DNA of 64,000 nt from Pantoea cypripedii. Lineage in GTDB: Bacteria > Pseudomonadota > Gammaproteobacteria > Enterobacterales > Enterobacteriaceae. The translations under genes were made by a program, and so were the position numbers. Below the pieces are notes generated by a model that was not told where the DNA came from, searched no databases, and saw only the letters and a list, made by a program, of their open reading frames with translations. Shown here piece after piece: positions 9,970-18,990 of this stretch; positions within the stretch are counted from its first letter, which is position 1; the number at the start of each line of letters is the position of its first letter. Location of the stretch: assembly GCF_011395035.1 (NCBI RefSeq), contig NZ_CP024768.1, forward strand, positions 2,951,286 to 3,015,285, in the 5' to 3' direction.

Positions 9970-12255
9970 ATGAACCAAAGTCTGCTCGTTACTAAACGCG
10001 ATGGCCGCCAGGAGCGCATTGATCTCGACAAAATTCACCGTGTACTGGACTGGGCAGCCGAAGGGCTGAGCAACGTTTCAGTGTCACAGGTTGAACTGCG
10101 TTCCCACATTCAGTTCTATGATGGTATTCGGACCTCCGACATCCATGAGACCATCATCAAGGCCGCTGCAGACCTTATTTCTCGCGATGCCCCGGATTAT
10201 CAGTACCTCGCCGCACGCCTGGCGATTTTCCATCTGCGTAAGAAAGCCTACGGCCAGTTTGAACCGCCGTCGCTGTTCGACCAGGTGGTCAAAATGGTCG
10301 AGATGGGCAAATACGATCGCCATCTGCTGGAAGACTACAGCAAAGAAGAGTTCGAGCAGATGGACGGCTTTATTGACCACTGGCGCGACATGAACTTCTC
10401 CTATGCCGCGGTGAAGCAGCTGGAAGGTAAATACCTGGCGCAGAACCGTGTGACCGGTGAAATCTACGAGAGCGCGCAGTTCCTGTATATTCTGGTGGCG
10501 GCCTGCCTGTTCTCCGGCTACCCGCGTGACACGCGCATGGATTACGTCAAACGTTTCTATGATGCGGTCTCCACCTTCAAGATTTCGCTGCCGACGCCCA
10601 TTATGTCCGGTGTCCGTACCCCGACGCGTCAGTTCAGCTCTTGCGTATTGATCGAGTGTGGCGACAGCCTCGACTCCATCAACGCCACCTCCAGCGCCAT
10701 TGTGAAATACGTTTCACAGCGTGCCGGTATCGGTATCAACGCTGGCCGCATCCGTGCGCTGGGCAGCCCGATTCGTGGCGGTGAAGCGTTCCACACCGGT
10801 TGTATCCCGTTCTACAAACATTTCCAGACTGCGGTCAAATCCTGCTCGCAGGGTGGCGTGCGCGGTGGTGCAGCCACCCTGTTCTACCCGATGTGGCATC
10901 TGGAAGTTGAAAGCCTGCTGGTGTTGAAAAACAACCGTGGCGTCGAAGGCAACCGCGTCCGTCATATGGACTACGGTGTGCAGATCAACAAACTGATGTA
11001 TCAGCGTCTGCTGAAAGGTGAAGAGATCACCCTGTTCAGCCCGTCTGACGTGCCTGGCCTGTATGATGCCTTCTTCGCCAATCAGGACGAATTTGAGCGT
11101 CTGTACACCACTTACGAGAAAGACGACAGCATCCGTAAACAGCGCGTGAAAGCGGTCGATCTGTTCTCGCTGATGATGCAGGAACGTGCCTCAACTGGCC
11201 GTATCTACATCCAGAACGTTGACCACTGCAACACCCACAGCCCGTTTGATCCGGCTATCGCGCCGGTGCGTCAGTCTAACCTGTGCCTGGAAATCGCCCT
11301 GCCGACCAAGCCGCTGGATGATGTTAACGACGAAAACGGTGAAATCGCCCTGTGTACGCTGTCTGCGTTCAACCTCGGCGCGATTGACAGCCTCGACGAT
11401 CTGGAAGAACTGGCGACCCTGGCCGTGCGCGCCCTCGATGCCCTGCTCGATTACCAGGACTACCCGATCCCGGCCGCTAAGCGTGGCGCGATGGGCCGTC
11501 GTACCCTGGGAATTGGTGTGATTAACTTCGCCTACTACCTGGCGAAAAACGGTGTTCGTTACTCCGATGGCAGCGCCAACAACCTGACGCACAGAACGTT
11601 CGAAGCGATTCAGTACTATCTGCTGAAGGCGTCTAACGAACTGGCGAAAGAGCAAGGTGCCTGCCCGTGGTTCAACGAAACCACCTATGCGCAGGGCATT
11701 CTGCCGACCGATACCTATAAAAAGGATCTCGACAGCATCTGCAACGAACCGCTGCATCTCGACTGGGAAACGCTGCGTGAGTCGATCAAAACCCACGGCC
11801 TGCGTAACTCCACGCTGTCTGCCCTGATGCCGTCTGAAACCTCGTCGCAGATTTCTAACGCCACCAACGGTATCGAGCCGCCGCGCGGTCATATCAGCAT
11901 CAAAGCCTCGAAAGATGGCATCCTGCGCCAGGTGGTGCCGGAATACGAGCGTCTGAAAGATCAGTACGAGCTGCTGTGGGAAATGCCTTCCAACGACGGT
12001 TATTTGCAGCTGGTTGGCGTGATGCAGAAGTTTATTGACCAGGCGATTTCGTCGAACACCAACTACGATCCGAACCGCTTCGCCAACGGCAAAGTGCCGA
12101 TGAAGCAGTTGTTGAAAGATCTGCTGACCGCTTACAAGTTTGGCGTGAAAACCCTGTACTACCAAAACACCCGCGACGGTGCCGAGGATGCACAGGACGA
12201 TCTGGCCCCTTCCATTCAGGATGACGGCTGCGAAAGCGGCGCTTGTAAGATTTAA
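9970..12255 (+). CDS. nrdA: Class Ia ribonucleotide reductase alpha subunit NrdA
   Basis: Catalytic subunit of aerobic ribonucleotide reductase, converting NDPs to dNDPs. It is 761 aa, the same length as E. coli NrdA. The N-terminal ATP-cone (from residue 5) governs overall activity. The active-site cysteines are visible in FSSCVLIECG, NLCLEIALPT and IALCTLSAFNLG, and the redox-shuttle pair is in the C-terminal CESGACKI. The ATG at 9970 follows a purine-rich GGTAA stretch. Codon use looks strongly biased, as expected of a highly expressed gene. Forms an operon with nrdB and yfaE. Confidence 0.98.
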   Translation: MNQSLLVTKRDGRQERIDLDKIHRVLDWAAEGLSNVSVSQVELRSHIQFYDGIRTSDIHETIIKAAADLISRDAPDYQYLAARLAIFHLRKKAYGQFEPPSLFDQVVKMVEMGKYDRHLLEDYSKEEFEQMDGFIDHWRDMNFSYAAVKQLEGKYLAQNRVTGEIYESAQFLYILVAACLFSGYPRDTRMDYVKRFYDAVSTFKISLPTPIMSGVRTPTRQFSSCVLIECGDSLDSINATSSAIVKYVSQRAGIGINAGRIRALGSPIRGGEAFHTGCIPFYKHFQTAVKSCSQGGVRGGAATLFYPMWHLEVESLLVLKNNRGVEGNRVRHMDYGVQINKLMYQRLLKGEEITLFSPSDVPGLYDAFFANQDEFERLYTTYEKDDSIRKQRVKAVDLFSLMMQERASTGRIYIQNVDHCNTHSPFDPAIAPVRQSNLCLEIALPTKPLDDVNDENGEIALCTLSAFNLGAIDSLDDLEELATLAVRALDALLDYQDYPIPAAKRGAMGRRTLGIGVINFAYYLAKNGVRYSDGSANNLTHRTFEAIQYYLLKASNELAKEQGACPWFNETTYAQGILPTDTYKKDLDSICNEPLHLDWETLRESIKTHGLRNSTLSALMPSETSSQISNATNGIEPPRGHISIKASKDGILRQVVPEYERLKDQYELLWEMPSNDGYLQLVGVMQKFIDQAISSNTNYDPNRFANGKVPMKQLLKDLLTAYKFGVKTLYYQNTRDGAEDAQDDLAPSIQDDGCESGACKI

Positions 12256-12260
12256 TTAAA

Positions 12261-12283
12261 GGGCGGAGCACACCGCTCCGCCC
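12261..12283 (+). other. nrdA-nrdB intercistronic hairpin
   Basis: A perfect 9 bp stem GGGCGGAGC/GCTCCGCCC with an ACACC loop lies 5 bp after nrdA. There is no T-tract, so it is more likely an mRNA-stabilising or attenuating structure than a full terminator. Confidence 0.7.
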
Positions 12284-12333
12284 TTCGGTTTCGGGGTCGA
12301 CAGCTGTCGGCCCGTTCACATTTGGACATCCCT

Positions 12334-13464
12334 ATGGCTTACACCACATTCTCGCAAACCAAGAATGACCAGCTGAAAGAGCCGATGTTTTTCGGTCAGT
12401 CGGTCAACGTTGCCCGTTTCGATCAGCAGAAATATGACATCTTCGAAAAGCTGATCGAGAAGCAACTCTCCTTCTTCTGGCGTCCGGAAGAAGTGGACGT
12501 TTCCCGCGATCGCATCGACTATCAGGCGCTGCCGGAACACGAAAAACACATTTTTATCAGCAACCTGAAGTATCAGACGCTGCTGGATTCGATTCAGGGT
12601 CGTAGCCCGAACGTCGCGCTGTTGCCGCTGATTTCGATCCCGGAACTGGAAACCTGGATAGAAACCTGGGCGTTTTCCGAGACCATCCACTCGCGCTCCT
12701 ACACCCACATCATCCGCAACATCGTTAACGATCCGGCGCTGGTGTTCGATGACATCGTCACTAACGAGCAGATCCTCGCCCGTGCGCAGGATATCTCCAA
12801 GTACTATGACGACCTGATTGAGATGACCAACTACTGGCATCTGCTGGGCGAAGGCACCCACCAGGTGGCGGGCAAAAGCGTTACCGTCAGTCTGCGTAGC
12901 CTGAAGAAGCAACTCTACATCTGCCTGATGAGCGTCAACGCGCTGGAAGCGATTCGCTTCTATGTCAGCTTCGCCTGCTCCTTTGCTTTTGCCGAGCGCG
13001 AGCTGATGGAAGGTAACGCCAAAATCATCCGCCTGATTGCCCGTGATGAAGCGCTGCACCTGACCGGGACTCAGCACATGCTGAACCTGATGCGCACCGG
13101 TGAAGACGATCCGGAAATGAAAGAGATTGCGGCAGAGTGCCGTGACGAATGCTTTGACCTGTTCAAAAAGGCAGCCGAGCAGGAAAAAGAGTGGGCAGAA
13201 TATCTGTTCAGCGGCGGCTCCATGATCGGCCTGAACAAAGACATTCTGTGCCAGTACATCGAATACATCACCAATATTCGTATGCAGGCGGTAGGTCTTG
13301 ATCTGCCTTTCCAGACCCGCTCCAACCCGATTCCGTGGATCAACAGCTGGCTGGTGTCTGATAACGTGCAGGTCGCACCGCAGGAAGTGGAAGTCAGCTC
13401 TTATCTGGTAGGTCAGATCGACTCTGAAGTGGGCGAAGACGACTTCAACGACTTCCAGCTGTAA
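12334..13464 (+). CDS. nrdB: Class Ia ribonucleotide reductase beta subunit NrdB
   Basis: Radical-generating di-iron subunit of ribonucleotide reductase; 376 aa from the ATG at 12334, which fits E. coli NrdB ([12 protein letters not shown]). An in-frame TTG at 12322 is an unlikely start. The tyrosyl-radical tyrosine sits in HSRSYTH, and iron ligands are in WAFSETIH and [12 protein letters not shown]. The conserved C-terminal tail (VDSEV-type, here [15 protein letters not shown]) docks onto NrdA. Confidence 0.98.
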   Translation: MAYTTFSQTKNDQLKEPMFFGQSVNVARFDQQKYDIFEKLIEKQLSFFWRPEEVDVSRDRIDYQALPEHEKHIFISNLKYQTLLDSIQGRSPNVALLPLISIPELETWIETWAFSETIHSRSYTHIIRNIVNDPALVFDDIVTNEQILARAQDISKYYDDLIEMTNYWHLLGEGTHQVAGKSVTVSLRSLKKQLYICLMSVNALEAIRFYVSFACSFAFAERELMEGNAKIIRLIARDEALHLTGTQHMLNLMRTGEDDPEMKEIAAECRDECFDLFKKAAEQEKEWAEYLFSGGSMIGLNKDILCQYIEYITNIRMQAVGLDLPFQTRSNPIPWINSWLVSDNVQVAPQEVEVSSYLVGQIDSEVGEDDFNDFQL

Positions 13465-13466
13465 GT

Positions 13467-13727
13467 ATGAGCCGTTCCGTCGTCATTCTGCGCAGCTCCG
13501 GCACCCGGCTGGAGTGCGCAGAAGAACATCCCAACCTGCTCGCTACACTCGAAGCGCATAATTTGTGTGTTGAGTTCCAGTGTCGCGAAGGCTACTGCGG
13601 TTCCTGCCGGATGCGTTTGCTGAAGGGTGAAGTGCAGTACGCTGAGACACCGCTGGCGTTTATCCAGCAGGGCGAGTTTTTGCCCTGCTGTTGTAAAGCC
13701 AAAGGCGAGATTGAGATCGAGCTGTAA
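13467..13727 (+). CDS. yfaE: [2Fe-2S] ferredoxin YfaE
   Basis: Plant-type ferredoxin, 86 aa, starting 2 bp after nrdB. Cysteines 39, 44 and 47 (CREGYCGSC) plus one of the C74-C76 triplet form the cluster site. In E. coli YfaE reduces iron and supplies electrons to maintain the NrdB diferric-tyrosyl cofactor, and the tight operon position here supports that role. Confidence 0.95.
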   Translation: MSRSVVILRSSGTRLECAEEHPNLLATLEAHNLCVEFQCREGYCGSCRMRLLKGEVQYAETPLAFIQQGEFLPCCCKAKGEIEIEL

Positions 13728-13734
13728 TCCGTCC

Positions 13735-13786
13735 GGTCGGCATGAATGCCGACCCTACGCTTGTAGGGTGTGCATTCATGCGCACC
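13735..13786. repeat. REP family 2, site A (two arms)
   Basis: Two hairpins, 13735-13754 and 13767-13786, face each other with GTAG feet inward (CTAC-GCTT-GTAG). Each has a 9 bp stem, with a GA or TC centre depending on the strand read. It fills the convergent yfaE/yfaY junction and could also serve as a two-way terminator, although there is no T-tract. Confidence 0.85.
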
Positions 13787-13796
13787 GGGTAAATAT

Positions 13797-14993
13797 TTAC
13801 AGCTTCACCGTCTCCAGCACATCAATCCAGCCGTGTCCGGTGCTGACTTCGCTACCGTGCAGCCAGCGACGCAGCATATTCATCGCCATCATCGCCACCA
13901 CCTTCTGGCGAATCTCCAGGTTATGCCGCCCGTGGTTAAATTTCACCCGCTGACCCCAGCTGGCTTGCGGGGTGTGCAGCGCAATCGACACTTCTCCTTC
14001 ACGCAACGTGCCCACTGCCAGCGCCACATCGGCCTGCTGCTGCGCGGCAAAATCACGGATGCGCTGCACCTGTTGCTCCAGCGTTTCCGTCTGCTCCGGC
14101 AACACATTGCCAGCCCGTAACGGTACGTCGGCTGATGCCAGCTGCCACTGCAACAAACCGGCGGTGTAAGATTCGCTGATCGTCAGCGTCAACTCACGCG
14201 CCGCCAGCTCACGCGCCAGCAACGCCGGTAAGCCTTCGGTACCGTGAAAAATGGTGCATTCCGCCAGTTGCAGTTTGACCTGCTGCCACACCTGCTCCAT
14301 CGCCACACGCTGGCTGGCCGGGCCGGTGAGCTTGATTTCAATAATCGGCATCGAGGAACGATAGCCCATCACCACGCCGTCAGGGAGTGGCAGCGGCTCC
14401 AGTTCCGCCGCTAAATCGCTTTCGCCGCGACCAAAGGTGGTCAGACGCAGGCACAAGGGGGGTTCCGGCAATGCGAAGCGCGCTTTCAGACGCGGCAGGA
14501 TCTCCTGCTCGACCATCACTTTGAATTCTGATGGCACGCCTGGGGTGAAGAAAATCCAGCAGCGATTGAGTTGCAGCGCAAAACCACAGGCAGTACCGAC
14601 CGGGTTATCGATCAATTCAGCGTTAGCGGGTATTTCTGCCTGCTTACGGTTGCTCGGTGCCATGATGCGTCCACGTCCGGCAAACCAGGCTTCCATTTTC
14701 TCCAGCCACTCCTGATGCAGCACCAGATGGCTGTCGCTGGCCGTGGCTGCCGCCAGGGCGCTGAGATCATCGCTGGTAGGGCCAAGGCCGCCATTGACAA
14801 TCAGCACATCGGCAATCTGGCTACGGCCCAGTAGCGCCTCCACCAGCGATGGCAGTGTATCACCTACCGTGCTGCGGCTGGTCATCGGCAAACCGTGCTG
14901 AAACAGCACATCAGCCAGCCAGGCTGCGTTGGTATCCACGATCTGCCCATGTAACACTTCATCGCCCGTTGAGAGCATTTCAACTCGTATCAC
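13797..14993 (-). CDS. yfaY: CinA-like protein YfaY
   Basis: 398 aa from a GTG start at 14993, chosen because AAGGAG lies 7 bases upstream and the protein then opens MIRVEMLSTGDEVLHGQIVD like E. coli YfaY; an open frame extends upstream to 15050 but lacks a site. The N-terminal MoaB/COG1058 domain contains the NGGLGPTSDDLSALA and FFTPGVPSEFK blocks. The C-terminal CinA/PncC-like domain is degenerate: SESYTAG replaces the usual SCTGG and the Tyr/Lys region is not recognisable. Activity as an NMN deamidase is therefore doubtful; function is uncertain. Confidence 0.9.
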   Translation of the reverse strand: MIRVEMLSTGDEVLHGQIVDTNAAWLADVLFQHGLPMTSRSTVGDTLPSLVEALLGRSQIADVLIVNGGLGPTSDDLSALAAATASDSHLVLHQEWLEKMEAWFAGRGRIMAPSNRKQAEIPANAELIDNPVGTACGFALQLNRCWIFFTPGVPSEFKVMVEQEILPRLKARFALPEPPLCLRLTTFGRGESDLAAELEPLPLPDGVVMGYRSSMPIIEIKLTGPASQRVAMEQVWQQVKLQLAECTIFHGTEGLPALLARELAARELTLTISESYTAGLLQWQLASADVPLRAGNVLPEQTETLEQQVQRIRDFAAQQQADVALAVGTLREGEVSIALHTPQASWGQRVKFNHGRHNLEIRQKVVAMMAMNMLRRWLHGSEVSTGHGWIDVLETVKL

Positions 14994-15127
14994 GTTTATT
15001 CTCCTTATTCCCTGTCGCTTTACTGTAGGAACCAGGCGAGAGAAACACAATCACTGTGGGTGCGGAAGCGGAGGATTTTCAGTAAGACAGGATGAATGGG
15101 CGCGAAGGATTCACGCCCGGAAAAGCA

Positions 15128-15436
15128 TTAACGACGGGCCAGCAGCAACCCTAAGAACAACCCGGCGGCGGCACCGATGCCAATCCCCTGCCAGGGTTTA
15201 TCGTGCACGTAATCATCGGCACGATAAGCGGCTTTTTTCGCCCGATAGTAGTAACTGTCAGAGGCATGGCTGACGCGTGATTTCACCTCTTCCAGCGCCT
15301 GCTCCGCTTTGGTTTTCAGTTCGATATACTTTTGATCGGCCGGATCGCCCGATGAACGCAGCACTTCTTCCAGCGTTTCGGTCAGCAAGGCCAGATCGTC
15401 ATCAAGACGGGTTTCAAATTGATCAGAAGATGACAT
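15128..15436 (-). CDS. elaB: ElaB/YqjD family tail-anchored membrane protein
   Basis: 102 aa DUF883 protein. A long charged helical N-terminal part (residues 1-75) is followed by one C-terminal transmembrane segment with glycine-rich GIGIGAAAGLFLGLLLARR. Relatives bind ribosomes at the inner membrane in stationary phase and respond to RpoS and stress. E. coli ElaB is about 101 aa. It is divergent from opgD. Confidence 0.92.
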   Translation of the reverse strand: MSSSDQFETRLDDDLALLTETLEEVLRSSGDPADQKYIELKTKAEQALEEVKSRVSHASDSYYYRAKKAAYRADDYVHDKPWQGIGIGAAAGLFLGLLLARR

Positions 15437-15710
15437 TACGCAGTTCCTCCATGTATTTAACTTACCTGTCGGTTAACTATAGTCACTAAAAACCAGAAGC
15501 GGCCAGGAATCGCCCGAGTTTCGTCGCGAAAGCGTAAAGATCTGAAATCTGCTTCGCTTCCCTGATTTATCTGATAAATTTCTCCGGACTGAATTTTTTC
15601 ATTCGGCGACTGTCGTATCCCCCTGTAGCCTGAAGCTATCAGGTCTGAAATGTGTGCGTAATGCACGGCAGTCACCTTAAACCCGAGCAGCTAAGGATTA
15701 GATTTCTGGC

Positions 15711-17369
15711 ATGAATCGTAGAAAGTTTATGAAAGCGTCAATGGCCCTCTCTGCCCTGAGCGGCATGACGGGTCTGTCCACGTTGTTTGCGCAGTCCGCC
15801 TGGGCCGATGATGGCATCGCCGACGGGACTGCGGTTCGCTTCGATTTCGATGTACTGAAAAAGAAAGCCGCCGCACTCGCCAAACAGCCCTGGGGTGGCG
15901 CACCTGGCCCGCTGCCTGATACCCTGGCCAATCTGACCCCACAGGCCTATAACGAAATTCAGTACGACGCCAACCATTCGCTGTGGAATAACATCCCCAA
16001 TCGCGAACTGGATGTGCAATTTTTCCATGTCGGCATGGGGTTCAAACGCCGTATCCGCATGTTTTCCGTCGATGCCGACAGCCGTGAGGCGCGTGAAATC
16101 CACTTCCGCCCGGAACTGTTCAACTACAACAATGCCAACGTTGATACCAAACAGCTGGTCGGTAAAACCGATCTCGGCTTTGCCGGTTTCCGCGCGTTTA
16201 AAAAGCCGGAGCTGGCGCGTCGCGATATCGTCTCCTTCCTCGGCGCCAGCTACTTCCGCGCCGTCGATGAAACTTATCAGTACGGCCTTTCTGCCCGTGG
16301 CGTGGCGGTAAATACCTTCAGCAACGGTCATGAAGAGTTTCCGGACTTCACTGCCTTCTGGTTTGAAACCCCGAAAGCCGAAGACACCACCTTTGTGGTG
16401 TATGCCCTGCTGGATGGTGCCAGCGTCACCGGTGCCTACAAGTTCACCATTCACTGCGAAGCAGAACGCGTGGTGATGGAGGTGGAAAATCACCTGTTTG
16501 CCCGCAACGAGATCCGTCAGCTGGGTATCGCGCCAATGACCAGCATGTTCAGCTGCGGCACCAATGAACGTCGCATGTGCAACACCTATCATCCGCAGAT
16601 CCATGACTCCGATCGTCTGGCGATGTGGACCGGTAACGGTGAATGGATCGCCCGTCCGTTGAACAACCCGCAGCGTTTGCAGTTCAACGCCTATCAGGAC
16701 GAGAACCCGCGTGGCTTTGGCCTGTTGCAGCTCAATCATGACTTTAAAGATTATCAGGATGTGATTGGCTGGTATGACAAACGTCCGAGCCTGTGGGTCG
16801 AGCCAATTGGCAAATGGGGTAAAGGGGCCATCAATCTGATGGAAATCCCAACCACCGGTGAAACGCTGGATAACATCGTCTGCTTCTGGCAACCGGCTGA
16901 ACCGGTGAAAGCCGGCAGCGAATTCAACTTCCAGTACAAACTGTACTGGAGCGGTCTGCCGCCGGTGCGTAGCGGTCTGGCGCGCGTTGATGCCACCCGT
17001 ACCGGTATCGGTGGCTTCCCGGAAGGCTGGGCGCCGGGCGAGCATTTCCCGGAGCAGTGGAGCCGTCGTTTTGCGGTGGATTTCGTCGGTGGCGATTTGA
17101 AAGCCGCTGCACCTAAGGGTATCGAACCGGTGATTACCGTGTCAGCCGGTACCATTAAACAGATTGAGATTCTCTACGTGGAACCGCTGAATGGCTACCG
17201 CATCCTGTTTGACTGGTATCCGAACAGCGATTCCACTAAGCCGGTGGATATGCGCCTGTTCCTGCGCACCAAAGACGAAACCCTGAGTGAAACCTGGTTG
17301 TATCAGTACTTCCCGCCGCCGCCGGATCAGCGTAAATACGTTGATGACCGGCAGATGACGCCGGGCTGA
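15711..17369 (+). CDS. opgD: Glucan biosynthesis protein D (OpgD)
   Basis: Periplasmic protein required for osmoregulated periplasmic glucan backbone structure, 552 aa (551 in E. coli). A twin-arginine signal peptide is visible: NRRKFMK near the start, a hydrophobic stretch, and cleavage near AWA-DDG (about residue 32). This indicates Tat export, as known for OpgD/MdoD. The rest matches the OpgG/OpgD family (for example [10 protein letters not shown] and the C-terminal [19 protein letters not shown]). Monocistronic, ending at a two-way terminator shared with elaA. Confidence 0.95.
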   Translation: MNRRKFMKASMALSALSGMTGLSTLFAQSAWADDGIADGTAVRFDFDVLKKKAAALAKQPWGGAPGPLPDTLANLTPQAYNEIQYDANHSLWNNIPNRELDVQFFHVGMGFKRRIRMFSVDADSREAREIHFRPELFNYNNANVDTKQLVGKTDLGFAGFRAFKKPELARRDIVSFLGASYFRAVDETYQYGLSARGVAVNTFSNGHEEFPDFTAFWFETPKAEDTTFVVYALLDGASVTGAYKFTIHCEAERVVMEVENHLFARNEIRQLGIAPMTSMFSCGTNERRMCNTYHPQIHDSDRLAMWTGNGEWIARPLNNPQRLQFNAYQDENPRGFGLLQLNHDFKDYQDVIGWYDKRPSLWVEPIGKWGKGAINLMEIPTTGETLDNIVCFWQPAEPVKAGSEFNFQYKLYWSGLPPVRSGLARVDATRTGIGGFPEGWAPGEHFPEQWSRRFAVDFVGGDLKAAAPKGIEPVITVSAGTIKQIEILYVEPLNGYRILFDWYPNSDSTKPVDMRLFLRTKDETLSETWLYQYFPPPPDQRKYVDDRQMTPG

Positions 17370-17374
17370 TGAAA

Positions 17375-17405
17375 ATGGCGAGGTGCATACCTCGCCATTA
17401 TTTTT
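17375..17405. terminator. Bidirectional terminator, opgD/elaA
   Basis: 10 bp stem ATGGCGAGGT/ACCTCGCCAT with GCAT loop at 17375-17398, followed by TATTTTT on + and by an A-run giving T residues on -. It overlaps the elaA stop codon. Confidence 0.85.
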
Positions 17406-17847
17406 GCATGTCGATATGCGGAATATCGTCTTCCAGATAAATGTCACTCACCGCGACAAAGCCATGGCGACCATAGAACGATTGCAGATGCGCCTGGGCA
17501 GAGAGGAATTGTGTCTGTTGCGGCCAGTGCTGCTGGCAAACCTGCAATGCCTGGGTCATTAAACGGTTACCCAGATTGATACCGCGTGCACGATCCGAGA
17601 CGATAACACGGCCTATCTTCACCGGACTTTGCGCATCAGCGGGTGACAGAAGACGCGCATAAGCCACCAGTTGATCACCGTGCATCCCTAACAGATGACG
17701 ATTCTCTGCCACCAGATCCTGCCCATCGACATCAAGGTAAGGGCATTGCTGCTCCACCACAAACACTTCACTGCGCAGTGCCAGCAACGCATACAATTGT
17801 TGCAGGCTCAAATCACGATGATGAATATCCAGCCAGTTAATTTCCAT
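17398..17847 (-). CDS. elaA: GNAT family acetyltransferase ElaA
   Basis: 149 aa GNAT-fold protein resembling E. coli ElaA (about 153 aa). The opening INWLDIHHRDLSLQQLYALL, VFVVEQQCPYLDVDGQDL and the acetyl-CoA-binding region [20 protein letters not shown] are diagnostic. The ATG at 17847 has a strong AAGGAGG site; the open frame extends 8 codons upstream. The substrate is not known. Confidence 0.92.
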   Translation of the reverse strand: MEINWLDIHHRDLSLQQLYALLALRSEVFVVEQQCPYLDVDGQDLVAENRHLLGMHGDQLVAYARLLSPADAQSPVKIGRVIVSDRARGINLGNRLMTQALQVCQQHWPQQTQFLSAQAHLQSFYGRHGFVAVSDIYLEDDIPHIDMQK

Positions 17848-17877
17848 AAAGCCTCCTTGTTGGGCAATCAATTTACC

Positions 17878-18990
17878 TCATGAGCGTCGTTGTTGCATTG
17901 CAAAACCGGTAAAGAACGCACACAACAACGCCGCCAGCCACGGCAGACCGTGCAACGTCAGCGACATCGCCAGCCCACCCAATGCCGGGCCAATAAAGGC
18001 ACCGATCCCCCAGGCCACTGAAAGCGCGGCATAAGCCGCAGCCAGCTCAGATCCCTGAAAACGCTGGCCCACCAGAGTGATGATCACGGTGTAAATACCG
18101 ACAAATACTCCGCCCCAGCAAAACAGCAGCAAGCGCGCCAGCCATAGCGACTGAAGCGCGAACGGCCAGGCCAGCGCCCCAAGGGTGGATAACGCCGCCA
18201 GCCAGACAATTAAGTGATGACGATCCATGCGATCGGCCAGCCAGCCGATGGGGAGCTGCCACAAAATCGCCCCGACCAGCAAAATGGTGATCAACGATGT
18301 CGCCTGCCCTTGAGACCAGCCAAGATTTATCGCATACAGTACCAGCAGATTCATCCCAGCCGCTTCCAATGCCGCATTGAGGAGGGTTGCCGCCAGTGCC
18401 AGCGGTAACAACCGCAGCCAGCGCGATAATTTTCGCGGTACACCCTGTTCAGCTCTGAAGCGCAGTTTACCGCTGGCGCACAACGCCAATACAGCAAGGG
18501 CTGATAAGGCCGCGCCGGTGATAAATGCCCCGTCACCGCTGCCCTGCAATGTCAGGATGAAGGGGCCAAGTGCGAATCCTGCTGACAGCATTGCGGTGTA
18601 AGTGGCCAGTATTTTCGCCCGGTTATGCTCCGCAGATTGTTGATTCAGCCAGGTTTCCGTCACCACCAAAATCACTTCAGAAGCCATACCCAGCAACAGC
18701 CGTAGCACGAAGCTGCTGCTGATCGGCAGTAAAGGAAAAAGGACCAACAGCAACACCGTGACCAGCAGCGACACGGTGAGTAAGCACTTAGGCGACAAGC
18801 GACGGATGAAGGCAGGCAATGCGGGCGCGATAAGCAGCACACCCAGCGCATGCATCGCGGCATTGATACCGATTTGCGTTTCACTGTATCCCGCTGCCGA
18901 CAGCCGCAGCGCGATTAACGGCGCACTTAAGCCGTAGGTCAGACCAAAGATGGTAATGGCGAGGAGGATCATCGCGCGATTACGCGTCAT
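17878..18990 (-). CDS. MFS transporter, YcaD-like
   Basis: 370 aa major facilitator protein with about 12 hydrophobic segments. The inter-helix motif LADRMDRHH between TM8 and TM9 region is typical of MFS carriers, and TETWLNQQSAEHNRAKILATY resembles the YcaD group. The ATG at 18990 is taken because it overlaps the upstream stop (ATGA at 18987-18990), indicating coupling to the HdeD-like gene; the frame extends 28 codons upstream inside that gene. Substrate unknown. It is absent from this position in E. coli. Confidence 0.85.
   Translation of the reverse strand: MTRNRAMILLAITIFGLTYGLSAPLIALRLSAAGYSETQIGINAAMHALGVLLIAPALPAFIRRLSPKCLLTVSLLVTVLLLVLFPLLPISSSFVLRLLLGMASEVILVVTETWLNQQSAEHNRAKILATYTAMLSAGFALGPFILTLQGSGDGAFITGAALSALAVLALCASGKLRFRAEQGVPRKLSRWLRLLPLALAATLLNAALEAAGMNLLVLYAINLGWSQGQATSLITILLVGAILWQLPIGWLADRMDRHHLIVWLAALSTLGALAWPFALQSLWLARLLLFCWGGVFVGIYTVIITLVGQRFQGSELAAAYAALSVAWGIGAFIGPALGGLAMSLTLHGLPWLAALLCAFFTGFAMQQRRS

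Noticed and set aside
11191..12165. 324-codon antisense ORF across nrdA
   Set aside because: Shadow of the highly biased nrdA codons; no start signal or recognisable domain.
14994..15050. N-terminal extension of YfaY
   Set aside because: The GTG at 14993 has AAGGAG at proper spacing and matches the E. coli N-terminus.
15738..17045. 435-codon antisense ORF across opgD
   Set aside because: It is the mirror of a well-recognised Tat-exported gene with strong codon bias; long antisense frames are common in such GC-rich genes and this translation resembles no family.
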